DNA from: Caldilineaceae bacterium
Lineage (GTDB): Bacteria; Chloroflexota; Anaerolineae; Caldilineales; Caldilineaceae
NCBI GenBank assembly: GCA_022827195.1
Contig: JAJDTL010000006.1
Coordinates: 34,324-98,323 of the forward strand
DNA length: 64,000 nucleotides
Reading direction: 5' to 3'
Under the pieces are notes generated by a model. It did no database searches, was not told the origin of the DNA, and worked only from the letters and a program-made list of their open reading frames with translations. Positions 47,673 through 56,438 of the stretch are shown one piece after another. The number at the start of each line of letters is the position of its first letter. Position 1 is the first letter of the stretch. Position numbers and translations under genes: made by a program.

Positions 47673-50600
47673 ATGAAGCAAACGACACGCTTACTGGCCT
47701 TAAGCGCCCTCGTCCTGGCTGTCATGCTGGGGGTTTTCGGCGCGCCTGCTCTCGAAGCGCCGAGCGTCGCCTTCGCGCAGGGGCAGGTGCCAGCCGCGCC
47801 CACCGGGCTGACCGCGACGCGCTCGGGGGCCAGCACAATCAACCTCTCGTGGACCGGGGTCTCCGGCGCGGTGCGCTACCAGGTCTACTCCTGGGACTCC
47901 GTCGACGGGTGGCAGCGCCTCGACGGCGGCGAGGACAATCCGCATACGACCACCACCTTCTCGCACACAGGCCTGACGGCCGATAGGCTCTACTACTACC
48001 AGGTCTACGGCGTCAACGCCCAGGGCGACCGCGGCCCCCGCTCCAACCGGGCCAACGAGGTCGCCGGCCAGAACGCGCCCGGCCGCCCGTCGCTGACCGC
48101 CACCCCAGGCTACCTGGTGAACGTCATCTCGTGGCCCGCAGTGAGCGGCGCCACCAGCTACATTCTCTACGCCTGGGACCAGTCCTGGTCGCAGGTCGGC
48201 GGAACCATCACCGGCACCTCCTACACCCATACCGGCCTGACCGCCGGCCAGACCTACTACTACGAGGCGCGCGCCGTCAACGCCAGCAGCGTCATGGGCG
48301 CCTACTCCGCCCAGGTCAGCGCCACCGTCCTCAGCACGCCCACCGTCACCGCCCCGCAGAGCCTGCGGGCAACCGGCGATGGCGCGTCGCCGCTGCTTAG
48401 GCCGGAAGACCAGCAGGTCACGCTCACCTGGCAGACGCCCCCCGGCGCCGGCGCGTCGATCACCGGCTACCAGTACCGCTATGCCGCGTCGACCGCCACC
48501 CTGCCCGACACCTGGACGAATGCCGGCATGGTCATGACCCAGGTCATCACCGGCCTCACCAACGGCACCCAGTACACCTTCGAGGTGCGCGCCATGAGCA
48601 GCACCGGCGAGGGGCCGGCCTCTCGCGTGATGGCGACCCCGGCCGACGAGCCCGACGCGCCCGTGCTGGAGGCGGCCGAAGGCTACCGCCTGGTCACCCT
48701 CAGCTGGGAGACGCCGGACAACAACGGCGCCGCCATCACCGCCTATCACATCGAAATGCTGAACGCCCAGAGCCAGTGGGTGGCGGTTCCCAGCAGCGTG
48801 GCCGGCACGGCAACCTCCTACACCGTCCGCGGTCTGAACGATTCCACTGTCTATACCTACCGCATCATCGCCGAGAACGCGGCCGGCAGAAGCTCGGCCT
48901 CCAACTCGGCCGACGCCACCACGCTGGCGCAACCGGCGCAGGCGCCCGGCCCGCCATCGTCGATAACCGCGGCAAGAGGCAATGGCTCGGTAACGCTTAC
49001 GTGGGGGGCGCCCCTCACCACCGGCGGCTCGCCGATTACCAGGTACGAATACCGTTACAAGGAGGATACCGCCACCTCATTTGGGGGATGGATGTCCGCC
49101 ATGACGGAGCTGTCGGTAGAAGTAAAGCCTCTCAAGCCTCTTGTTCTGTACGACTTTGAGGTGCGTGCGGTGAACGCGGCGGGGGCGAGTGATGCCGTAA
49201 ACACTGATAACGTTGCCAACGACCTTAGAACGCCTTTGGCCACCGGGCCGACGGCCGTGCCGCAGAATGTGAGAGCGGTCCTCGGCACGCACGCCGGAAC
49301 TAATGCCAACGAAGGGCATGAGAGCAACGCCCAGATAACGGTTTCCTGGGACGTGGTGGCGGCTACCCATAACGGCGGCGAAGTGCTCGACGCAACAACG
49401 CCCTATGAGCTCTGTTATAAGAAGTCAACCGACTCGGACTCGGAATGGATGAGATGGGCCGGCGACGCCTTTTCCGCTCCAACGTCGATTCTCGCTGGCG
49501 CGAGGTACGAAGCCGACCATGGCGCGGATACGAGTGACGCTACCCTGCTCAATCCAGGCACGACCTATCAGTACCGAGTCCGCGCGGTGAACTCCATTGT
49601 GCCCGTCGGCAACGCCGAAACCTGTACACACTTCGATGGCGACTGGTCGCGCGTGGTGTCCGCAACCACCCCCGTCGTCAAGCCGTCCGCGCCGACACTG
49701 TTGGCTTCGGTAACCACTGACGTGCCTCCGGTGGACGTTTGGGTTCGCAACGTCAACTCGCTCACAATCAAGTGGGAGAAGCCGGCCAGCAACGGCGGCG
49801 CCCCCATCACCAGCTACGAAGTCTGGGTGGGCACGGCGACGGGTGTAGTTGCTGACGATGCGACCACACCAGATGTGGATGAGAGCCTGGGCGAACACCT
49901 TAGCCCCACCGTTACCAACCTGCCTGCGTCGCGGCTGGAGTATATCAGTATCGGTCTCACGGCGAACACGCCGTACTTCTACCGCGTGCGTGCCACGAAC
50001 GGCACAGGCCAGAGCCGCATGGTGGGCGCCTGGTCGTCAGAGCAGTCAGGGACGACCACTCAAACAGAGGCGGGAACGCCTGGAGCGCCGGCCATTACTT
50101 CGGCAACTCCGGGTGCAGGCGGCAATGTTCCGGTCATTTGGACCGCGCCGACTGACCAGGGCTCCACACCGATTACGAGTTACGAGGTCCAGTACCAGCG
50201 GACCGACGACGACACAGGTGCCACCCAAGGCACCGAACTCCCAGCTGACCTCGATGACTGGAGTGACGCGGCCGTAGGCACGCCCACTCCGCCGACGGCT
50301 CTGACGTGGACTCACATGCAGGCCCCAGGCTTCTCGAGGTTTGCATACCGCGTGCGCGCCGTGAACGGCAGTGGCGCAGGCGCATGGTCGGACGTAACGG
50401 GTAACGTTGATGTTATCGCCCGCGTCGCCGACGCGCCGGTGTTGACCGCGACCGCGGTCGGCTCGGACGAGATCATGCTCCAGTGGACGATTCCGGGCAA
50501 TAACGGCACGCCCATCACCGGCTTCGCGATCCAGCAGTGGGATCCCACCGCCAACAGCAACGCTGGAGGTTGGACCGCCACCAATCTGCTCCTCACTGGC

Positions 50601-52334
50601 GGCCCCGCAGACGACGCTGACATTAGTGATGAACCAACACTGACCGTGTTCATCGTTGACGAGCTCATGGCCGGGACGAAGTACTACTTCCGCATCCAGG
50701 CGTTGGGTGGCGCGGGTGGCACGTGGTCAACTGCCGACGGCACGATGGCAGGAGCCGCCTCTGCCACCACAACGGCGGGCACGCCTGCAATGCCGGTGAT
50801 AATGGCAGCCCCAGGCGACGGCGACGATGCAGATTCGATCACGGTGACGTGGACAGCGCCGAATAGCGGCGGCTCGGACATCACCGGCTACCAGATCCGC
50901 AGGTGGGACGGCTCCATGTGGGCGATGGAGGGCAGCCCGGCAGCCGGCGCCACCATGTATAAGGACGAAGACCTTGCGCCTGGGACCAGGTACTACTACA
51001 TCCTGGCCGCGCAGAACACCAACGGCTACGGTCCCTGGTCGGCCGCGGCATCGGCGATGACGGTTGCCGGCAATCCGGACGCGCCGACGCTGACCGCCGT
51101 CGCCACCGGCGCCGACTCGATCCAGCTCTCCTGGAACGTCCCGGACGCCAACGGCGCCACCATCACCGGCTACGAGCTCCAGATTTGGGACGGAACCGCC
51201 TGGGGTACCACCAATCTGCTCGGCGCCAGCTATACCGAGACGGAGTTCCTCAGCACTACTGACGGAACGAATCCCCTTGCTGCCGGGACGAAGTACTACT
51301 ACCGCATCCGCGCGCTGCCGCAGTTCGCTGCCGACAGAACCACCCCCGACCCCGCCGCAGGCTGGTCGGCGAGGGGCACGTCTGACGCGGCCTCTGCGAC
51401 CACGCATGGGGACACGCCCGGACGGCCGACTGGGTTTAGTGCCACGACCGTCAGCGGCTCCACCACCACGCTTACGCTCGCGTGGACGGCGCCGACCGAC
51501 AACGGCGGCTCGGACATCACCGGCTACGAGGTTCAGATTCGGTCCGGCGGCCAGTGGGTCACTAAGACCACCCTGGGGAACGTTGCTACCCACACGGACA
51601 CCGGTCTCGAAGCAGGCACGAGGTACTACTACCGCGTGCGCGCGATCAACAGCCAGGGCGGAGGTCTGTGGTCGGCCTATGCTTCGGGGACCACGGATGT
51701 GGGCGTTCCGGACGCGCCGGCGCTGACCGCGACGTCAACCGGCATGTCCACAATCCGGCTGACCTGGAACGTCCCAGACGACAACGGCACGTCCATCACC
51801 GGTTATGTGCTCCAGAGATGGGATCCCGATGCCACTCCGGCTAACTGGGCTGTTAATCTAGGTCCTGGCAACGATAGGAACAATCTGCTCCCTGATGACT
51901 CGACAGTGACGCTGTTCGTGGACTCTGGCCTTGCTTCCGGCACGACCTACTATTACCGCATCCAGGCGGCGACGGCAGGAACCAACGGAGGCTGGTCGAC
52001 GGTCAAGTCTGCCACGACGGTTCCGGGCGCTCCGGACAGGCCGGCGATGGTGATGGCGGAGGCCGACGGCCAGAACGCCATCGACCTCACGTGGGAGGCG
52101 GCGAAAGCCAACGGCTCGGCCATCGTCCGCTACGAGCTGCAGGTCTGGAACCCGGCCACCAGCATGTGGGACACCGTCCGCAACGACCTGCCCTCGACGC
52201 GCTTGAGCTACAAGCACAGCGGGCTCACCGCCGGCACGAAGTACGTCTACCGTGTGCGCGGGATAAACCGGGCGGCCGACAACGGCGGCCTCGGCAAGTG
52301 GTCGGTTATCAAGTTCGCAACGACGGCTGAATAG
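47673..52334 (+). CDS. Large secreted fibronectin type III repeat protein
   Basis: The 1553-residue protein has a signal peptide (LLALSALVLAVMLGVFGAPAL) and then 14 FN3 domains of about 90-115 residues with no other domain. Each ends in a Y-x-Y-(R)-(V/I)-(R)-A-x-N block, for example YYYQVYGVNAQGDRG and KYVYRVRGINRA, and most contain a PDAP-x-LTA or APTGLTA start and NNG-x-x-ITGYE loop. There is no sortase motif, membrane anchor or catalytic domain, so it is probably released or matrix-associated. AGGAG precedes the ATG. Confidence 0.92.
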   Translation: MKQTTRLLALSALVLAVMLGVFGAPALEAPSVAFAQGQVPAAPTGLTATRSGASTINLSWTGVSGAVRYQVYSWDSVDGWQRLDGGEDNPHTTTTFSHTGLTADRLYYYQVYGVNAQGDRGPRSNRANEVAGQNAPGRPSLTATPGYLVNVISWPAVSGATSYILYAWDQSWSQVGGTITGTSYTHTGLTAGQTYYYEARAVNASSVMGAYSAQVSATVLSTPTVTAPQSLRATGDGASPLLRPEDQQVTLTWQTPPGAGASITGYQYRYAASTATLPDTWTNAGMVMTQVITGLTNGTQYTFEVRAMSSTGEGPASRVMATPADEPDAPVLEAAEGYRLVTLSWETPDNNGAAITAYHIEMLNAQSQWVAVPSSVAGTATSYTVRGLNDSTVYTYRIIAENAAGRSSASNSADATTLAQPAQAPGPPSSITAARGNGSVTLTWGAPLTTGGSPITRYEYRYKEDTATSFGGWMSAMTELSVEVKPLKPLVLYDFEVRAVNAAGASDAVNTDNVANDLRTPLATGPTAVPQNVRAVLGTHAGTNANEGHESNAQITVSWDVVAATHNGGEVLDATTPYELCYKKSTDSDSEWMRWAGDAFSAPTSILAGARYEADHGADTSDATLLNPGTTYQYRVRAVNSIVPVGNAETCTHFDGDWSRVVSATTPVVKPSAPTLLASVTTDVPPVDVWVRNVNSLTIKWEKPASNGGAPITSYEVWVGTATGVVADDATTPDVDESLGEHLSPTVTNLPASRLEYISIGLTANTPYFYRVRATNGTGQSRMVGAWSSEQSGTTTQTEAGTPGAPAITSATPGAGGNVPVIWTAPTDQGSTPITSYEVQYQRTDDDTGATQGTELPADLDDWSDAAVGTPTPPTALTWTHMQAPGFSRFAYRVRAVNGSGAGAWSDVTGNVDVIARVADAPVLTATAVGSDEIMLQWTIPGNNGTPITGFAIQQWDPTANSNAGGWTATNLLLTGGPADDADISDEPTLTVFIVDELMAGTKYYFRIQALGGAGGTWSTADGTMAGAASATTTAGTPAMPVIMAAPGDGDDADSITVTWTAPNSGGSDITGYQIRRWDGSMWAMEGSPAAGATMYKDEDLAPGTRYYYILAAQNTNGYGPWSAAASAMTVAGNPDAPTLTAVATGADSIQLSWNVPDANGATITGYELQIWDGTAWGTTNLLGASYTETEFLSTTDGTNPLAAGTKYYYRIRALPQFAADRTTPDPAAGWSARGTSDAASATTHGDTPGRPTGFSATTVSGSTTTLTLAWTAPTDNGGSDITGYEVQIRSGGQWVTKTTLGNVATHTDTGLEAGTRYYYRVRAINSQGGGLWSAYASGTTDVGVPDAPALTATSTGMSTIRLTWNVPDDNGTSITGYVLQRWDPDATPANWAVNLGPGNDRNNLLPDDSTVTLFVDSGLASGTTYYYRIQAATAGTNGGWSTVKSATTVPGAPDRPAMVMAEADGQNAIDLTWEAAKANGSAIVRYELQVWNPATSMWDTVRNDLPSTRLSYKHSGLTAGTKYVYRVRGINRAADNGGLGKWSVIKFATTAE

Positions 52335-52371
52335 CGAGGATTGGGCCTACGGGTCCGGTCCCATAGTGGAG

Positions 52372-52407
52372 ACGCCCTCCGGCTGCGGCCGGGGGGCGTT
52401 TCTTTTT
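52372..52407 (+). terminator. Terminator of the FN3 gene
   Basis: ACGCCCTCCGGC pairs with GCCGGGGGGCGT and is followed by TTCTTTTT. Confidence 0.75.
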
Positions 52408-52526
52408 GGAGTTTATATGCTTTAGTCACATTGGAGAGGCAAAGAGGAGGCGTAGCCCGAGACGTAGCGGAGGGTGTCGGAATACAGCCAGCCCAACAGT
52501 TGTCCCTGAATGAATGGAGGTGAGCC

Positions 52527-53168
52527 ATGACGATTGGAACAGAGCCGGTAGCGCTCTATCGCAGGCTGGGAGCCGGGGTCGCCAGCAGTCTTGGACGTGG
52601 GGCCATTCTGCTGCTGCCACTGCTGGTCACGCTCTGGGTGGTAAAGTTCGCCTACGACAAGCTGGACGGGTTCTTTCAACCCATGATCTCCTCAATCGCC
52701 GGCCGCGAGGTGCCCGGCCTTAGCATCGCCATCATCGTGCTTGTGCTGCTGGCCTTCGGCGCGCTGGGCTCGACTGTCGTATTCCGCACGCTCGGTCACC
52801 TCATCGAGCGGGTGATCACATCGACGCCCGGACTGGGCTCCGTCTACTCCACCACCAAGAAGCTGATGCCCGACTCCGACGCGGCGACCGGCGATACCGG
52901 TTTCAATACCGTGGTGCGGGTGGAGTACCCAAGGCGCGGGGTCTGGTGCGTGGGTTTTCTGATGGCCGTCATCACAGACGACCAGGGAGCCAGCCACGGC
53001 GCGGTCTACCTGCCCTCGACACCGATGCCCCAGTCCGGCTGGCTGGTGCAGGTTCCAATCAGCGAGATACAGTCCATCGACTGGAACTACGCAGAGGCGA
53101 TGCAGTACATCGTGACCGCAGGCATAACCTGCCCGACCTCGATGGCGATTGACAAGTTTACGGTCTAG
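52527..53168 (+). CDS. DUF502 family membrane protein
   Basis: The 213-residue protein has two membrane helices (about 25-45, GAILLLPLLVTLWVVKFAY, and 66-88, LSIAIIVLVLLAFGALGSTVV). A soluble domain follows with the DUF502 marks TPGLGSVYSTTKKL, VEYPRRGVWCVGFLMAV, VYLPSTPMPQSGWLVQVP and a MQYIVTAGITCP end. The function of the family is unknown. GGAGGTG lies 6 bases before the ATG. Confidence 0.9.
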   Translation: MTIGTEPVALYRRLGAGVASSLGRGAILLLPLLVTLWVVKFAYDKLDGFFQPMISSIAGREVPGLSIAIIVLVLLAFGALGSTVVFRTLGHLIERVITSTPGLGSVYSTTKKLMPDSDAATGDTGFNTVVRVEYPRRGVWCVGFLMAVITDDQGASHGAVYLPSTPMPQSGWLVQVPISEIQSIDWNYAEAMQYIVTAGITCPTSMAIDKFTV

Positions 53169-53284
53169 ATCGACGAACTTTCCCCTGCTTTCTCGCCGCG
53201 TCATTATCTGATATAAGCCCCTTCTCCTTTGGGCTCCCGTTCAGGGCGGCGCCGTCTGAACTGCGTCAGCCTGCCGTCAATTTC

Positions 53285-53630
53285 TATGTGGTATAATCAG
53301 GTTAGCGGCAGGCTGACAACCTGTCATGGCCGCTTAGACAGAGCAAAGAGAGTTCGTGAAATGACAGCGCAAGCCGACGGCTCTTTCAACATTCGGTTAG
53401 CCCAGCTTGAAACCAAACACGACAACTTGAAAGAGCGTATCGACTGCCAGGAGTCCAGGCTGGAAGCGACACATTCTCGCCTATCGACAGTCGATGTTTC
53501 GATTGGAGAGATCAGGACCGGGTTGCGTTGGATCAAGTGGGTACTGTTGGTTGGAATTCCTGGCCTTTTGGTCCTGCAAGGCTGGGAGCTGTTTGCCAGC
53601 TAGGCAAAAACGGGGAGGGTATACCACTGG
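53285..53630. repeat. Direct duplication of a small-gene unit, copy 1
   Basis: This block (leader, gene at 53,361 and GGGGAGGG tail) is repeated at about 55,385-55,720 with scattered substitutions; the last 75 coding bases are identical. Confidence 0.8.
53361..53603 (+). CDS. Small coiled-coil/single-TM protein, duplicated form
   Basis: The 80-residue protein has a coil (ETKHDNLKERIDCQESRLEA) and a membrane helix (WVLLVGIPGLLVLQGWELF) with a WIKW membrane-entry motif resembling cassette 1. It starts at ATG 53,361 with AAAGAGAG upstream and TATAAT at 53,292. A near copy is at 55,457. Confidence 0.7.
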   Translation: MTAQADGSFNIRLAQLETKHDNLKERIDCQESRLEATHSRLSTVDVSIGEIRTGLRWIKWVLLVGIPGLLVLQGWELFAS

Positions 53631-53684
53631 CGGAGCGGCCAAATAGACAGCCAGGCGGGGTTGACGTTGGCCGCGAGAGAGATG

Positions 53685-53866
53685 ATGCCAACAATGACAG
53701 CTGGGGAACCCACTGCCGCCACTGAACGCGAACCGCAAACAGAGCTCTCCGCTTAGCGACGAAGGCCGATATCGCCAAACCGGCAACGACGCTGACCTGG
53801 AGAATAATCTGGATCAGCGTTGCCGTGCAGGCGCACGGCATCAGCGTACTAAAGTACTTTCCCTAA
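53685..53866 (+). pseudogene. Frameshifted coiled-coil/TM small gene
   Basis: The start (MPTMTAGEPTAATERE) and the end (LATKADIAKPATTLTWRII...HGISVLKYFP) are in different frames and separated by a stop. The end matches the C-terminus of cassette 4. Confidence 0.65.
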
Positions 53867-54162
53867 AGCAATTGGTCAGCTGCGGTTTTTGGCTTAGCGC
53901 CGGTTCCTGCTAAACGGCGCCTGCGCCTCCTGCGCCAAAACCGACAAGCGCCCCGATAGCCCCCCTCCACTGCCGCCCGCCCCGCTCCGGTCGAGTCGGC
54001 GCGGGCCTTGCCCTATAGGTTTAGAAAGGGAGCCAGGACAGGTCGAATATGGGAATCGCATAGATAGTGCAACAAACATGAGTACAGTCAATTGCAAAAG
54101 GCGGCAATTGACCTTGCCAGCTGCCTCGCTGCGAACCATTCGCCAAAAAGTGTAAGCGGGAC
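53867..54162. other. Gene-free spacer
   Basis: About 300 bases; no gene, repeat or promoter that I can support. Confidence 0.4.
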
Positions 54163-54453
54163 TTAGCTATTTTGGAGGGCATTCAGAAGAACTACAATTG
54201 CCGCCGTCACAAGAGGGACGAAAATGCCCGCGCCAACAGTCCAATTTCTGAGAAACCCTTTCAAAGTGACAATTTCCGACTTTGATACTGTGCGCTCGAT
54301 AAATCTACGTAGTTCGGCATTGTTTAGGTCGATTACACCCTTTAGCTCTGCAATATCTTCCTTTGTGGCCGCGTGTTGCCTGTGTTCTTCAAGCCTGGCC
54401 AATCGTTCTGCAACTTCCTGAGGCGCCCTTTCAAATCGGGTATCAGTCTCCAC
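54163..54453 (-). CDS. Coiled-coil/single-TM protein, longer family member
   Basis: The 96-residue protein starts at GTG 54,453 with GGAGG 6-7 bases upstream. It carries ERLARLEEHRQHAATKEDIA, a longer coil (ELKGVIDLNNAELRRFIERTVSKSE) and a C-terminal membrane helix (GAGIFVPLVTAAIVVLLNAL). It overlaps the zinc-ribbon gene stop by 11 bases. Confidence 0.65.
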   Translation of the reverse strand: METDTRFERAPQEVAERLARLEEHRQHAATKEDIAELKGVIDLNNAELRRFIERTVSKSEIVTLKGFLRNWTVGAGIFVPLVTAAIVVLLNALQNS

Positions 54454-54637
54454 CGTTTTCCTCCGCCTCAAGGCCTTCCAGCAAAACGTCAACCAGATAT
54501 TCCAACTTGAATCCACAATTCTGGCAACAAAGGTTCAACCAGGGCCCCCTGCGAGGCCCTAAGAAAAAGTAGGTCGTGTTTGCGCAGCGAGGACATGGCT
54601 CATCCCTGGTCTTGGCGCGTACCGCTTCGCCCAACAT
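54443..54637 (-). CDS. Small zinc-ribbon protein
   Basis: The 64-residue protein has C-P-R-C and, 19 residues later, C-x-x-C in LCCQNCGFKLEY, a classic four-Cys zinc ribbon. The C-terminus is acidic (LLEGLEAEENGGD). It is translated upstream of, and overlaps, the coiled-coil/TM gene, making a two-gene unit. Confidence 0.65.
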   Translation of the reverse strand: MLGEAVRAKTRDEPCPRCANTTYFFLGPRRGPWLNLCCQNCGFKLEYLVDVLLEGLEAEENGGD

Positions 54638-54802
54638 CTCCTAGTATTCGTTAAGTTCATGGCTGTCGCTATCGGACACTGATTGACTCCTTGTGGAAAA
54701 CACTTAAGACCAAGTGGATTACTGCTGCTGGCGCCGCCACTTGGAGAATCCACTCGATCCAATGAAGGTCAGTGCGGATTTCGGCGATGACTTTTCTCGC
54801 TT

Positions 54803-54994
54803 TTATCCTGAAGGAAGATATTTGAACAACGCCGCGACTGTGCCTTGAACAATAGCCGCCCCGATCAAAATGCGCCGCGTCAGCCAGGCCTTCAAATCGG
54901 CTATGCCGGCTTTCTTGGCGAGATGGGGTCTTTCCGTCTGGCTTTCCCTTCCGATAGCCGCAAGCCGTTCACCGCGGTCGGTTGAAACCGCCAC
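54803..54994 (-). CDS. Coiled-coil/single-TM small protein, divergent
   Basis: The 63-residue protein has DRGERLAAIGRES at the start, a degenerate HLATKADI (HLAKKAGIADLKAW) and a membrane helix (ILIGAAIVQGTVAALFKYL) as in cassette 4. It overlaps the upstream basic gene by 26 bases. Confidence 0.55.
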   Translation of the reverse strand: MAVSTDRGERLAAIGRESQTERPHLAKKAGIADLKAWLTRRILIGAAIVQGTVAALFKYLPSG

Positions 54995-55214
54995 ACGATT
55001 CTCCTTTGCCAGCCTTTCCTACCCCTTCTGCCGTCTGCGTTCCGCCCTTTTTCGGTCGGCCGCCCGGACCGGGGGCCTGGGCGACCTCCTCAGCTGTTGC
55101 CTGAATAGGCGCTGCCTTCTTCTTGGCGGGCTTGCCCCGCTTGCCTTGGGGCCGTTTGCGAAACTTATGGGCTAGGGCATAACTTTGGCCGGCATATATA
55201 CGCGAACTGTGCAT
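54969..55214 (-). CDS. Lys/Ala-rich small basic protein
   Basis: Up to 81 residues, strongly basic (KRPQGKRGKPAKKKAAP) with GGRPKKGG, an AT-hook-like element recalling RGRP. Here the basic gene precedes the membrane gene, the reverse of the 44-46 kb cassettes. The first 15 residues may not be translated. Confidence 0.45.
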   Translation of the reverse strand: MHSSRIYAGQSYALAHKFRKRPQGKRGKPAKKKAAPIQATAEEVAQAPGPGGRPKKGGTQTAEGVGKAGKGESCGGFNRPR

Positions 55215-55384
55215 CGATTTAAGCGTATAGCCGTCGGGTTGTCAACCGTTGCGCAACGATGGTCATATGTGAGGCGGGGCAAAATCCTGCGCTTCCGCCA
55301 TGCCCCAAACCCAAAAAGCGACAGCGGACGCCCCGGCAGTTCCGGGAATGTTTGCCGAAAGTGTCAGGCTACCGTCATTGTGTA

Positions 55385-55720
55385 CGGTGCAATCAGGCTG
55401 GCGCCAGGTTGCCAGCCTGTCGGGGTCGCTTGGACAGGGCAAGGGTAATTCGTGAAATGACAGCCCAAGCCGCCGGCTCTGCTGACATTCGGTTAGCCCG
55501 GATTGCAACCAAACACGACAACTTGAAAGAGCCTGTCGCCCGCCAGGAGTCCAGGCTGGAAGCGACACATTCTCGCCTGTCCACAACTGATGTTTCGATT
55601 GGAGAGATCAGGACCGTGTTGCGGTGGACTGAGTGGGTTCTGTTGGTTGGAATTCCTGGCCTTTTGGTCCTGCAAGGCTGGGAGCTGTTTGCCAGCTAGG
55701 CAAAACCGGGGAGGGCATAT
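55385..55720. repeat. Direct duplication of a small-gene unit, copy 2
   Basis: Second copy of 53,285-53,630; see that entry. Confidence 0.8.
55457..55699 (+). CDS. Small coiled-coil/single-TM protein, duplicated form (copy 2)
   Basis: The 80-residue protein is a near copy of the one at 53,361. The membrane helix and C-terminus are identical and the substitutions fall in the coil (for example KEPVARQESRLEA for KERIDCQESRLEA). Confidence 0.7.
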   Translation: MTAQAAGSADIRLARIATKHDNLKEPVARQESRLEATHSRLSTTDVSIGEIRTVLRWTEWVLLVGIPGLLVLQGWELFAS

Positions 55721-55730
55721 AGAACACACT

Positions 55731-55919
55731 GTGCCCGCAAGGGTGGAGGCTCGTTCCGGTTACACAATATCTGTTGAATTCCCGGATGGCAAATCTGGCG
55801 AGATCGATCGGTGCTCCGACACGGTCTACATGAAATTGACCGGGACGAGAGTTGAAGACCTCTTCCCAAGGCTGCAAGGGGTTTGTGCAGGAGTCTGCCT
55901 GGACTATATCACATCGTGA
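55731..55919 (+). CDS. DUF2442-like small protein
   Basis: The frame from GTG 55,731 encodes 62 residues: VEARSGYTISVEFPDGKSGEIDRCSD, resembling the DUF2442 beta-strand pair, then KLTGTRVEDLFPRLQG and a short tail. GGGGAGGG lies 14 bases upstream. Members often accompany DUF4160 toxins, which are absent here. The match is by eye. Confidence 0.4.
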   Translation: MPARVEARSGYTISVEFPDGKSGEIDRCSDTVYMKLTGTRVEDLFPRLQGVCAGVCLDYITS

Positions 55920-56336
55920 GTCACCAATCTCTATAAGACAAAGAAGGTCCGTCACTGGTTTTCAGACGGATCTTCTGTTATTGGAACCTGTACTGGTCTG
56001 CCGCTCGGAGATAGCTGTACCGCTGTACGCGAGGACAAGCAGGATGATGGGTAGGGGCTTGCGCCTGGCGGTGGTCTGACGCGGGGTGGGCTGGGGAGGG
56101 ACCTGTTTTCAGAACACCTTTCCCGATTGGATGACATGGACTTCCCCGTTTCTGGCGAACCGAAACACCCCCTTGCTGACATTCCTTGCCGAAACGGCAG
56201 GTTTCGTCAGAACCTCTCCCAAAACGCGCTCCACAATTTCGGCGTAGCCTCTTGCGCTCTTTTGGGCTAAAACAGCCCGCTCCGACTATTGATCAAATAA
56301 AAAGCGGCGCCCCTTGGAGTGGGTACCGCTCTGTTG
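55920..56336. other. Spacer left of the transposon, with hairpins and a minus-strand fragment
   Basis: A 12-bp stem (55,942-55,976) may terminate the small gene to its left. On the minus strand 56,288-56,109 is open for about 58 codons (ARGYAEIVERVLGE, VSKGVFRFARNGEVHVI) without a clear start, probably the 3' fragment of a lost gene. Confidence 0.4.
56294..56331 (-). terminator. Probable original terminator of the HicBA-like operon
   Basis: On the minus strand AGCGGTACC pairs imperfectly with GGCGCCGCT and is followed by TTTTATTTG. Without the transposon it would lie about 25-60 bases after the hicA stop at 60,915. Confidence 0.5.
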
Positions 56337-56344
56337 TTTCTAAT
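56337..56344. repeat. Left target-site duplication TTTCTAAT
   Basis: The 8-base sequence directly abuts the left inverted repeat and is repeated exactly at 60,896-60,903. Confidence 0.93.
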
Positions 56345-56379
56345 GGGGATTATATACCAAAGTACGATCTTGGTGTTGA
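56345..56379 (+). repeat. Left terminal inverted repeat (35 bp)
   Basis: It matches the complement of 60,861-60,895 at all 35 positions; similarity stops at the next base. Its last four bases form the start of the -35 box of the transposase promoter. Confidence 0.95.
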
Positions 56380-56404
56380 CATGTGTTGTATTTTCATGTA
56401 TAAT
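56376..56404 (+). promoter_or_regulatory. Consensus promoter of the transposase
   Basis: TTGACA (56,376) and TATAAT (56,399) are exact consensus boxes with the ideal 17-base spacing. The -35 box straddles the inner edge of the left inverted repeat, where transposase binding could repress it. Confidence 0.88.
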
Positions 56405-56438
56405 AGTACTATAATTGACTATTGTACAGGAGAGAAAC

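Noticed and set aside
47700..48932. 410-codon minus-strand frame inside the FN3 gene
   Set aside because: Gly/Arg/Val-rich antisense artefact of repetitive FN3 coding sequence.
56109..56288. 58-codon minus-strand frame left of the transposon as a full gene
   Set aside because: Coding-like at its end but without a credible start; noted only as a possible 3' gene fragment.
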